Shown here piece by piece: positions 44,693 through 53,459 of a stretch of 64,000 bases of DNA (positions within the stretch are counted from its first letter, which is position 1; the number at the start of each line of letters is the position of its first letter). The notes below the pieces were generated by a model. That model saw nothing but the letters and a program-made list of their open reading frames with translations. It did no database searches and was not told the DNA's origin. Made by a program: the position numbers and the translations under genes. This stretch comes from Deltaproteobacteria bacterium (lineage in GTDB: Bacteria > Myxococcota_A > UBA9042 > DTJE01): positions 1 to 64,000 of the forward strand of contig JAKPOP010000016.1 of NCBI GenBank assembly GCA_029547805.1. Reading direction: 5' to 3'.

Positions 44693-46356
44693 TGGCAATC
44701 AAGGGAAAGGACCGCGAGTTCCGACTCCGACAACTCTCATACATCGACTTCAAGCCGGTGAACATGGACCGCGTGCTGACGATGCTGTTCCCTCGTTTGC
44801 GCTTCGGGGGCTACGGTACCCGCCGGCCGCCACGCAAGAACGACCTCACCGTCTCTGATTTTGCTCGCGAGTACGTGAAGGATCCGAAGCAGTTTGCTGG
44901 GTTCGCCGAGCATCAGGACCTCGTCGAGCGATGGATCGAAACGGACCTGATGGATATGGTCAACCGGGGCCGGCCGAACCAGGCGATCGCCGCCCCGAGG
45001 CCGCTGCACGGCAACACCTACAAGTTCCGGAACGCACGTCACGCGCGTGACTACGGCGCCGCCGAGCAACTCTACTGGATGCTCTACTACGCTCGTGGTG
45101 GAAGGGGACAGGTGGCTCGCGAGGCACTCACGCGCTTCTTCTTCGCGGGCATCGATCTGCATACCGACAAATACGATCCGTCCGCGTCGGTGGATGTCGA
45201 GACGCAGGCGCTGCTCCACTTCGACCAGCAGGTTTCCGTGGACATGCGCGACTCCCAGGAGCCCGAGCGCTTTCCTCCACTCTGCATTGGACAGGTGGAT
45301 CTCCTGGCCGACGATACGCTCAGGCTTCTTGCCTACGAGCCGTACATCCCCCGCACGGTCCTGGTCGAGTACCTGAAGACGCTGTTCGCCTTCCACCTCG
45401 GGCTCTACCATCTCCGACTCATCAAGCTCCTGCCCGAACTTGTGCGGCGGCGAAGCGCGGACCCGACTTGCGCATTCGAGGTGTGCCCCGTGTCACCCGA
45501 TCAGATGGAAGCTCACGGTGGTTGCCCGTATCGTGTCTATCTTCTGGCTGACCTCGGCAACGACCTTGACAGCCACATGGCCGCCCTGGCACGGCACAGC
45601 GCGGATGTGCACTACCGCCGCATTCCGACCTACGTCCAGTCGCACTACCTGTTGCGCAAGCTCGATGAGCTCGCAAACTACCTCAGCCATCGAGTGGGCA
45701 AACTACCGACTCCGGCGAACGGCTTCTTTGGCATCGGCAACTTGCTCGCCTTGCTCGAGCCGCCACATGCCGCCGATCGAGAAAGCTACTTCAAGGCCAG
45801 GCTCGCCGGACTGCTGGAGGACACGGGGGGCAATGCCCGAGAGGAGATCGATCCCGAGATCAAGCGCATCACCGAAATGGGCCTCAGCGATCTCGACATG
45901 TACGTCGAGATTCTGATGGCCCTTCGGGGTTCCTACCATCGTCGGTACATCACCGAGTTTCTGGACTCGGTGTTCAAGCGCGGAGACGCCGGTATCATGC
46001 ACCAGTCCAAGGCCAGCCCGCGAAGGTTCGCTGTCGGCAGTCAACTGCTCGAGGTCCTCCTCCAGATCGCGGTCCTGCGCTCGTCTGGTTCCGGCTTCTA
46101 TACGCGTGCATTGCGCATCGACGAGTTGCTTGTCTTCCTGCGTGAACGCTACGGCATCTACATTGATCGACTGCCGTCGGGAGATGGCTTCGGCACCGCA
46201 AGCATCAAGGACCTGGCAGCCCTGAGGCTGAACGTCCAAAGCTTCCGCTGCCGCCTTCGGGAGATCGGCTTCTTCCGAGATCTGTCAGATGCCTATATCA
46301 CGCAGACGATCATGCCTCGCTACACGATCGCGAAGACCAACGGAGGTGCGCCATGA
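44692..46356 (+). CDS. Defence-operon protein of unknown function, MAD7-like position
   Basis: The 554-residue product has no motif I recognise. It is mixed alpha/beta with no signal peptide, no transmembrane helix and no P-loop. The N-terminal 120 residues are basic and aromatic (YIDFKPVNMDRVLTMLFPRL). The C-terminal third is helical with SPRRFAVGSQLLEVLLQIAVL and LRIDELLVFLRERYGIYIDRLP segments that look like a winged-helix domain. It abuts the kinase gene (TGATG) and overlaps the ATPase gene by ATGA, so it is an obligate part of the system. Placement between kinase and HerA-type ATPase matches MAD7. Confidence 0.7.
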   Translation: MAIKGKDREFRLRQLSYIDFKPVNMDRVLTMLFPRLRFGGYGTRRPPRKNDLTVSDFAREYVKDPKQFAGFAEHQDLVERWIETDLMDMVNRGRPNQAIAAPRPLHGNTYKFRNARHARDYGAAEQLYWMLYYARGGRGQVAREALTRFFFAGIDLHTDKYDPSASVDVETQALLHFDQQVSVDMRDSQEPERFPPLCIGQVDLLADDTLRLLAYEPYIPRTVLVEYLKTLFAFHLGLYHLRLIKLLPELVRRRSADPTCAFEVCPVSPDQMEAHGGCPYRVYLLADLGNDLDSHMAALARHSADVHYRRIPTYVQSHYLLRKLDELANYLSHRVGKLPTPANGFFGIGNLLALLEPPHAADRESYFKARLAGLLEDTGGNAREEIDPEIKRITEMGLSDLDMYVEILMALRGSYHRRYITEFLDSVFKRGDAGIMHQSKASPRRFAVGSQLLEVLLQIAVLRSSGSGFYTRALRIDELLVFLRERYGIYIDRLPSGDGFGTASIKDLAALRLNVQSFRCRLREIGFFRDLSDAYITQTIMPRYTIAKTNGGAP

Positions 46357-49300
46357 GCAACGGTTTTCGGGCACTGTCCTCCGTCGATCTGACTCGTGCG
46401 GTTGAGCAGTTGCTTCTTCCGCGACTGGCAGCGACGTTGCGCGAGCGCGGAGCCGGACACTGCATGCGGGTGTCGGATCTGGATGGTGAGTTGATGATCT
46501 CGCTGGCCAAGGGTCTTCGGCGCGAGGTGCCGGAAGCCCAGGTTTTCATTCTGGCCAACGGTTCGACCGCGCCTGACGGAGATCTGCTCATCTCCTCGAC
46601 CAAGCTCGTCGAGCTCCGCAATCCGCTTCCGAACGGAGATCTGCGCCCGCCGCTGTGTGTGTTCTTGCCCGCCAACCTGAGGACGAGCGCTGAAGATTCG
46701 TTCGGCGTCGCCACGTTCCAGGAGTTCCCGGTCAGGGACTCCTACGAGTCCTTGCGCAATCAGTTGCTCGAGCGGATCCCGCATTCGTTGCTGGGCTACG
46801 TTCGTGACGCGCTCCAGCTCCTTCGGGAGCAGCGGTGGCGCTGGGCCAGCGACGTTGCCCAGGTACGCTACCTGCTCTGCGCCCATGCGAACGGCAACGA
46901 CGGTGAAGCATTTGGCGGAGCCTTGTACGAGCTCGGCCTTGTCCCGGACTTCAAGCTCTTTGTCGATCCGACGACGGCATACGGCCGCGTCCGTAGGAAC
47001 CTCGAGTGCGTCAGGCGACTCACCGATGGTGACGCCTCGGTACGCGCGCGTGTTCTCGGGCTGGATCTGGTGAACAAGGGGCTGCGTCGGAGACTGGCCG
47101 AGTACCTGGTGGAGACAGGAGTTGAAGACCCGGTGTTATGGACCCGGAACATCGTTCTCTACCGCCGCAACTGGGATCTCTCGTTCGACAAGTGGGAGTT
47201 TGCCTCCGAGACCTCGCCCGACAAGATCGCGTTCGTGAAGGTCGAGACAGATTTGCCGGTGGTTGCTGACGATGAAACCGATGAGCGCCTTGTGGACTTC
47301 ATCGGCCAGCAGGTGCTTGCACCGAACGAGCGACGCAAGCTCAATGTCGTGATCGAGGTTTCGCCCCATCCTGGCCAGGTTCAGGGGCTCGATCACTTCA
47401 CCGTTCAGATCATCTCCAAGGACACGGGCCCGGTGGGGGTGGTCCACAAGGTGCCTGTTTGGAAGACGAACCGCACCACCTGCAACGTGGCCTTCTCGAA
47501 GCTCAACAAGGTCGAATTCGAGGAGGGCTGGTACAACATCCGCGTGCAGCCCTGGACCGCTGACGGAGATCCGATCCCCATCGACGAGCCGCCCGGCTCC
47601 CCCGCCAGGCGCTCGAACGAAAGCGAGCCCTTCTACGTGCTGCCCGAAGGCCAGATCGAGGAGGAGCCACCTCAGCGGGCGGTACCCAAGGCCGAGAGCG
47701 TGGAACACGCACGCATCGATCGCCAGTTCACGGCAATTCTTCAAGGCCGGGAGCCACAGGACGTGGTGCTGGAGAGTGTGGGTTGGGCCCAGAAGAACAC
47801 CCAGCGCCGTTCGACCGCGCACGACACCATCGAGGCGAAGTTCGGCAAAGAGGGTACCTTCCAGATCGCGGTCGCGAGGTGGCTCAAGATCGTCGAGGAA
47901 CGGATCCTCGCGAGTCCCGAGCGCCCGGTGAGCTGGCGGATGCAGATTCACATGGGACAACCGCAGACGCCAACAGGCGACATTAGCGAATGGCCGGCGT
48001 CGGCCGCCGCGGTGCGGAGCTTCCTCGATGCGCGCACGGAGTACTTCGCCACAGTCACGCAGAACAAAGGCCTCGTCACCCAGGGGCTCGACTTTCTCGC
48101 TGCGAAGGAGAAGGTCCTCGCCTACGCCTCCGCCTACGTCGATTTGCTGAAGGACCTCTCGGCCAAAGTGGAGCGCGAATCAGGCAGGGATCAGCTCAAG
48201 GCCATGGTTGCGCTCCGTGTTGCCCTGGCAGTGGACACTATTCGTCTCGTCATCGAGGACTACCGCGGTCACGTTCGCGAAGCGGCGGTCATCGCGCCGA
48301 CGCATCCTCTGCGGGTCCTGTGGCAACTCGGCTGGGCCCAGCTCGGCTCGGCCTGGGTAAAGGCCACGACGAAGGGGCCGGAAGAGCACGTCACACCGGC
48401 ACGGGATGCTCTCCTGCGCGGGATCTCCTCCGTGAACTTCCCGGCGATGCTTCCGATCAGCGATGGCCGTGTGTTCGTTGCGGTCGACAACATCCATCCC
48501 TTCTGGTCGCTCTATGCACCCGCGACCGAGGAGGATCCACGAGGGCTCCTCGGCGACGTCTGTGCAGCGCTCGGGCTCCCAGAGCCGTCCATCGGTGGGC
48601 TCGCTGTCACCGGTGAAGTGATCGCATCCAGGATCGAGCGCTACCTCGTGCAGCACCCCTATGTCCGGACTCTCGCAATCAACGCGTTCAACCCAGGGCG
48701 CGCGAAAGTGCTAGCCGACGCCCTTGTGGCTCTTCAGAAGCAGGAGCCGTTCAAGGACCTTCGCTACGACCTGCGCCTGTTCGTGCCCGATCCCGACGCA
48801 CCTGGAGTCGGCGAGTCCATCACGGAGCTGCTTGCTGGAGAAGGAACGCTGGCTGGCGAGGCCTTCTCAGTTCCGACGGGCAGCCATGTCTTCCCCAAGC
48901 TGAACGTTGCCATTCGAGGCACCGCCGATTTCCGCGAAGACCCCTCACGCTATCGGTCCCACCTGAGCTTCCTCTTTGACGTCTTCCCGCCCGAGGAAGT
49001 CGGCGCCGGAAAACCATTCCGGCTCGAACGTACGATCCCTCTGCACGGGCTCGTCCAAGACTTCACGGTGCGATACCGGGATGACGAGACGGGTACTGGA
49101 TGGCAGCGTCAGCCCCGCCACGGGACCGCGACGATGATCGCGGGTGCCGAAGAGACGAGCATGCTCCTCGGGCAGCTCCCCGCGCTGCTCTCCGCGGCTG
49201 TTGCGACCGTTGCTCGATCGACTCCCGATTTCGAGTCGCGACCGATCATCCACCTCGAGCTCGATCCGGACGAGCGTGCATTGATCAGCGAGGTCCACGA

Positions 49301-51848
49301 CACCAGCGACTGGGTCTTCACCATCGACCGCAATATGGGGATTGAGTTCTTCGACCACGGCGGGCGCCGCGATAGGCCGGACTACCTCATCGACTACACG
49401 CCCTTCGGGGTTCCCGATCACGGCCACCGCCTTGTGATCAGTTCGAGGTCGCTCGCCGAGCTTGAGGCCATCCTGCGACCGGTACTGCAGCAGTACGGTC
49501 TGGACGCCGAGGGTCGCCAGGCAGTCCTCATCCTGGAGCAGCTCCGTTCTCTGTCAGGCCGCTTGGCATTGAAGCTGGTCTCCTCTCCCACGGCACGCGC
49601 GGAAGCGCTGGGCATGGCTCTGGCTCGCCTATACCTGGAGCACCAGGGAGCGCTTCGAAACCAGATCGTGGTACCGCTTGACGCCCACCTCGAGCTGTTT
49701 CAATCCGCCAAGAAGCAGGCAGAAGCCATTGGCGACGAGGTCACGTTGCGCCGAACTGATCTGGCCCTGTTCGACCTCGACGTCTCCCGTCGAACCATCA
49801 CATGCAATCTTGTCGAGGTGAAGTGCTACGCCCAGAAGCTCGGGCTCAGTGGCTACGGCCAGGTGAAGGAGAACATCACCGAGCAACTCAACCAGAGCGA
49901 GCGCATCCTCCAGAAGCACTTCGATCCGCATCGGACCAAGCCGGACCGGCCCGATCGACTGCTCAAGACGCGTGAGCTGGCCACGCTCCTCGAGTTCTAC
50001 CTCGACCGGGGTTTGCGTTATCACCTCATGGACCCCGTAGCTGGGGAGGAGGCCAGAACCTTCCTCGACGTCCTCGAGGCCGGATACACCCTGCGCTTCA
50101 CGCGAAGCGGGCTGGTGTTCGATTTCGACAAGCCCGGAACCGAGCCACCCGAACATGAGGTCGGCATCGAGTTCCACCGCATCGGCAGGGATCTCATTCA
50201 CGCCCTGGTGGAGCGCCCGGGTTCGGCGCCGTCTTCGGATGACGGCGGCGATGGAGGGGCCGGCGATGAACAGGCTGCGCCGGTGGCGTTGACCAGCGCA
50301 CCGATTCCGAAGCTCAGCTCGGCAGCATTCCTGGTCGAGGAGCGGCAGCGGGTCACCTCGGTTGACCTCGGTTGGAACGGGGAGCATCGCCCTGTTACAG
50401 AAAAACCAGCCGCGCATGAACCGGACGACACGACTGCCTCTGCTCCCGGCGATTCGCCGGTCAACGACGGAGACTCTTCCGGCGGAAGTTCAAGTGTGGC
50501 CGATGCTGCCCCCGTAGCCGAGGAGCAGGCGGTGCCACGCCGGAAGCCTGCGCCGACGGAAGCGCCCAAGGAACCTGAGCCTCAATGCGAAGATGAAGCC
50601 ATCGGGCCAGCGATCACCTCACGAGAGCCTGGAGCGCCAGCCTCGGGTCTGCCATGCGACGTGGTGATCGGCGTCAACGCACCGTCCCCACAATTCGGCG
50701 TGCTTGGCGAAGTGGTGGGCCGCAAGATCGCGCTAGACCTCAACCAGACGCACACCATCAGCCTGTTCGGCGTGCAAGGCGGCGGCAAGAGCTACACCCT
50801 TGGCAGCATTGTCGAGATGGCCTGCATGCCGATCCCCGGGGTGAACGTGCTGCCCCACCCTCTGGCTTGCGTCATCTTCCACTACAGCGCGACGCTCGAC
50901 TACAAGCCCGAGTTCACCTCGATGGTCTTGCCGAACACGGCTACCGCCGAGGTTGCGGCGTTGTGGGAACGCTACGGCGCCAAGCCTCACGGTTTGGAGG
51001 ACGTGGTCATCCTGGCGCCGGCTGCCAAGGTCTCGGAGCGGAGAGCCGAATACCCGGGCATCCAGGTGTTGCCCATCGCCTTCGCCGCCTCGGAGTTGAA
51101 AGCGGCTCACTGGAAGTTCCTTATGGGGGCAGTCGGCAGCCAGAGTATGTACATCCGGCAGCTTGGCCTGATCATGAAGAAGCTACGCGGCGAGATCACG
51201 CTCGATGGGCTTCGCCAGGAGGTCGAGCACTCGGGTCTGTCGGACAACCTGAAGGGTCTCGCGCTCATGCGGCTGCGTTTCGCCGAAGAGTACATCGATG
51301 ACAACTGCCGGCTCACGAATGTGCTGCGGCCCGGTCGCCTGGTAATCGTGGACCTCAGAGACGAGCTGGTAGAGAAGGACGAAGCGCTCGGTCTCTTCGT
51401 GGTGCTCCTTCAGATGTTCTCCGAGACCACCTTCGAGGGGCGGGCCTTCAACAAGCTCGTCGTGTTCGACGAGGCCCACAAGTACATCGACAATCCCGAC
51501 CTCGTCGCCGGGCTCATCGAGGTCGTCCGCGAGATGCGCCACAAGGGCACGAGCATCATGGTCGCCTCGCAGGATCCCCCCTCCGTACCGACGTCGCTGA
51601 TCGAGCTGTCGACGCAGATCATCATGCACAAGTTCAACTCCCCCGCCTGGCTGAAGCACGTCCAGAAGGCAAATGCCGCGCTCGACGAGCTCACGCCCGC
51701 GAAGCTTGCCGAGCTTGGGCCGGGCGAGGCCTACGTCTGGAGCAGCAAGTCGACCGACGACGCCTTCACCAGGGGCGCGGTCAAGGTGCGGTGCCGACCC
51801 CGCGTCACGCTCCACGGTGGTGGGACGAAGACGGCGGTCGAGGAGTAG
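46353..51848 (+). CDS. Giant HerA/FtsK-type ATPase with central nuclease-like segment, MAD8-like
   Basis: The 1831-residue product carries a HerA-type ATPase in its last 400 residues: Walker A GVQGGGKSYTLG (about 1472-1483), Walker B LVVFDEAHKYID (about 1702) and MVASQDPPSVP as sensor region. HerA-type ATPases translocate DNA and work with nucleases. Around residues 1135-1155 a predicted strand pair with LFDLDVS and LVEVKCYAQ resembles a PD-(D/E)xK site (E-V-K). The first 1100 residues are unassigned, with an acidic Ser/Asp/Glu-rich linker at about 1290-1430. It is the last and largest gene of the operon, and likely the DNA-acting effector. Confidence 0.82.
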   Translation: MSNGFRALSSVDLTRAVEQLLLPRLAATLRERGAGHCMRVSDLDGELMISLAKGLRREVPEAQVFILANGSTAPDGDLLISSTKLVELRNPLPNGDLRPPLCVFLPANLRTSAEDSFGVATFQEFPVRDSYESLRNQLLERIPHSLLGYVRDALQLLREQRWRWASDVAQVRYLLCAHANGNDGEAFGGALYELGLVPDFKLFVDPTTAYGRVRRNLECVRRLTDGDASVRARVLGLDLVNKGLRRRLAEYLVETGVEDPVLWTRNIVLYRRNWDLSFDKWEFASETSPDKIAFVKVETDLPVVADDETDERLVDFIGQQVLAPNERRKLNVVIEVSPHPGQVQGLDHFTVQIISKDTGPVGVVHKVPVWKTNRTTCNVAFSKLNKVEFEEGWYNIRVQPWTADGDPIPIDEPPGSPARRSNESEPFYVLPEGQIEEEPPQRAVPKAESVEHARIDRQFTAILQGREPQDVVLESVGWAQKNTQRRSTAHDTIEAKFGKEGTFQIAVARWLKIVEERILASPERPVSWRMQIHMGQPQTPTGDISEWPASAAAVRSFLDARTEYFATVTQNKGLVTQGLDFLAAKEKVLAYASAYVDLLKDLSAKVERESGRDQLKAMVALRVALAVDTIRLVIEDYRGHVREAAVIAPTHPLRVLWQLGWAQLGSAWVKATTKGPEEHVTPARDALLRGISSVNFPAMLPISDGRVFVAVDNIHPFWSLYAPATEEDPRGLLGDVCAALGLPEPSIGGLAVTGEVIASRIERYLVQHPYVRTLAINAFNPGRAKVLADALVALQKQEPFKDLRYDLRLFVPDPDAPGVGESITELLAGEGTLAGEAFSVPTGSHVFPKLNVAIRGTADFREDPSRYRSHLSFLFDVFPPEEVGAGKPFRLERTIPLHGLVQDFTVRYRDDETGTGWQRQPRHGTATMIAGAEETSMLLGQLPALLSAAVATVARSTPDFESRPIIHLELDPDERALISEVHDTSDWVFTIDRNMGIEFFDHGGRRDRPDYLIDYTPFGVPDHGHRLVISSRSLAELEAILRPVLQQYGLDAEGRQAVLILEQLRSLSGRLALKLVSSPTARAEALGMALARLYLEHQGALRNQIVVPLDAHLELFQSAKKQAEAIGDEVTLRRTDLALFDLDVSRRTITCNLVEVKCYAQKLGLSGYGQVKENITEQLNQSERILQKHFDPHRTKPDRPDRLLKTRELATLLEFYLDRGLRYHLMDPVAGEEARTFLDVLEAGYTLRFTRSGLVFDFDKPGTEPPEHEVGIEFHRIGRDLIHALVERPGSAPSSDDGGDGGAGDEQAAPVALTSAPIPKLSSAAFLVEERQRVTSVDLGWNGEHRPVTEKPAAHEPDDTTASAPGDSPVNDGDSSGGSSSVADAAPVAEEQAVPRRKPAPTEAPKEPEPQCEDEAIGPAITSREPGAPASGLPCDVVIGVNAPSPQFGVLGEVVGRKIALDLNQTHTISLFGVQGGGKSYTLGSIVEMACMPIPGVNVLPHPLACVIFHYSATLDYKPEFTSMVLPNTATAEVAALWERYGAKPHGLEDVVILAPAAKVSERRAEYPGIQVLPIAFAASELKAAHWKFLMGAVGSQSMYIRQLGLIMKKLRGEITLDGLRQEVEHSGLSDNLKGLALMRLRFAEEYIDDNCRLTNVLRPGRLVIVDLRDELVEKDEALGLFVVLLQMFSETTFEGRAFNKLVVFDEAHKYIDNPDLVAGLIEVVREMRHKGTSIMVASQDPPSVPTSLIELSTQIIMHKFNSPAWLKHVQKANAALDELTPAKLAELGPGEAYVWSSKSTDDAFTRGAVKVRCRPRVTLHGGGTKTAVEE

Positions 51849-51948
51849 GCCATGGATGGTGTCCGACTGCGATGGACGGTTCTGCAGGCTGATCCATCCC
51901 TTCAGAATGGGAGACTCCTACCGAGGCGGATTCGGGTGGCTCGGTGAG

Positions 51949-51976
51949 TGACCTGCACCCAGTTTCCTTGGACACG
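51949..51976 (+). repeat. Left terminal inverted repeat of the IS
   Basis: This sequence begins TGACCTGCACCC and ends CTTGGACAC. It pairs imperfectly with the right end at 53433-53459, with differences at the second-block A/G and a one-base length change. Confidence 0.75.
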
Positions 51977-52015
51977 AACTTGGGGTCATGACCCCGAGGG
52001 AGGAGGTTCAAGGAG

Positions 52016-52425
52016 ATGAGAAAGATGACGAGGGATCGAGCGGAGGGAGGACCGGGGCAACCGGCCGGGGGCAACGGAGGGGGGCCCAGGCTCCCTTTAC
52101 GGAGTGCCGGGGAGGACGTGCCGGTGGCACGTCCGATAGCCGGGGGGCATCGCCCGGCTGGAGTTGCCCCCGGCGGTGCGGCTGCGGGAAACGGGGCGGT
52201 CGGACTGCCGGAGTCAGGCCAGCGATGGACGGCGACTCGGAAGCGGGAAGTCGTGATTCGGATGCTTCGGGGCGAGTCGATCGAGGCGCTGTCGCAGGAC
52301 TGTCGGTCGAGAGCGACCGGCGAAAGAAGTGGCACGACCGGGCGATGGCGAGCCAGGAGACGGAACTGGAGGAACGAGGCGGAGGGGACCCGCAGGATCT
52401 GCAACTCAAACGTGCACAAGTGACA
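52016..52425 (+). pseudogene. IS3-family transposase orfA, frameshifted
   Basis: The N-terminal helix-turn-helix is readable in one frame (RWTATRKREVVIRMLRGESIEALS). The continuation (SVESDRRKKWHDRAMASQE) lies in another frame. The break falls at about 52294-52306, where CTGTCG occurs twice 11 bases apart; removing 11 bases would restore the frame, so a small duplication is the likely cause. The expected leucine-zipper end is missing. Confidence 0.75.
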
Positions 52426-52453
52426 GCCCTTTCGACCCAAAGAGGTCGCGACG

Positions 52454-53349
52454 ATGATGGTCGCGACCTCGCCTGCGATGAAGCGCCGGCACGGCGTGGA
52501 AGGGGTCTGCGAGGCCTTTGACGTGCCGCTGTCGTCTTCTACGTCTGGCGGGGAAATGAGACCCAGGAACGGCCACCGAAGCCCGCAGGGAGGTGCGGCC
52601 CGAAGCCGAAGCTGACCGACGCGGAGTTGCTGGTGGCGATTCGCGATGACCTGGCGTCGTCGCCGTCCGAGGGCAAGGGCCATCGCAAGGTCTTGGCGCG
52701 GCTGCGTGTGCTGCGCGAGATCCGCGTCGCTCGCAAGCGGGTCCTGCGCGTCATGCGCGAGAACCACCTTCTGTCGCCGCACCGCGTGCGCCAGGGTGCG
52801 GCGAAGCAGCACGACGGACACATCATGACCGACGCGCCGAACGTGATGTGGGGCACAGACGGCACGCGGGTCTTCACGGTCGACGACGGCTGGGTCTGGG
52901 TCTTCGCCGTCGTCGAGCACTGGAACGCCGAATGCCTGGGCTGGCACGTCTGCAAAGTGGGCGACCGCTTCAACGCGCTCCAGCCCGTCGGCATGGCCAT
53001 CAAGGACGTCTTCGGGGCCGTCTGCCGCGACATCGCCCGGGGCGTCGCGTTGCGGATGGACCACGGCACCCAGTACCTGTCCGACCACTTCCTGAACCAG
53101 ATCCGCTTCTGGGGCCTCGCCGCGTCCTTCGCCTTCATCGAAGAACCCCAGACCAACGGCGTCGCCGAGCGATTCCACCGGACCCTCAAAGAACAGGCCA
53201 TCCACGGCCGCGTCTTCCAGAATATCGAGGATGTGCGTCAGGCCGTGCGCGCCTTCGTGGAGGTCTACAACGAGCACTGGCGCGTCGAGAAACTCGGCTT
53301 CAGAAGCCCCGCCCAGATGCGCCGGGACTCGTTCCAGGAGGTCGCATGA
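52454..53349 (+). pseudogene. IS3-family transposase orfB (DDE), frameshifted near its start
   Basis: From the ATG at 52454 the frame reads KRRHGVEGVCEAFDVPLS and then must shift near 52530 to FYVWRGNETQERPPKP. After that it is open to 53349. The integrase core is intact in the second frame: WGTDGTRVF (first Asp), MDHGTQYLSDHF (second Asp) and EPQTNGVAERFHRTLKEQ (Glu). The fragment from 52627 to 53349 could be made as a 240-residue protein, but without its DNA-binding part it is unlikely to be active. Confidence 0.85.
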
Positions 53350-53432
53350 TGGCATCCGTCCTCACGCGGACCTCCCCAACGGAAAGGGCGACGACGCCAT
53401 CATTGACTCCCCGGCGTCGTCAGGTACAAAGG

Positions 53433-53459
53433 AGTGTCCAGGGAACCGGGTGCGGTACA
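53433..53459 (-). repeat. Right terminal inverted repeat of the IS
   Basis: The complement reads TGTACCGCACCCGGTT and ends in GGACA, matching the left end. A nearly identical end is found at 34678-34704 in the decayed copy. Confidence 0.75.

Larger units (their letters stand above)
51949..53459 (+). mobile_element. IS3-family insertion sequence (right copy), inactivated
   Basis: The element is about 1.5 kb with imperfect terminal inverted repeats (left 51949-51976, right 53433-53459) that share GCACCC(A/G)GTT and GGACAC. It encodes the two-part orfA/orfB transposase of IS3 elements, but both parts are frameshifted. No clear 3-4 base target duplication flanks it: GAG on the left, CTC on the right. 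A second, more decayed copy in the same orientation lies at 34190-34704. Together they bracket the defence operon like a composite transposon. The right end lies on the 5' end of a host sugar transferase gene. Confidence 0.9.

Noticed and set aside
34705-51848. The operon as a BREX type 2 (Pgl) or DISARM system
   Set aside because: A PglZ-type phosphatase, a PglY homologue and the DISARM helicase set are absent. The S subunit and HerA-type ATPase fit MADS better.
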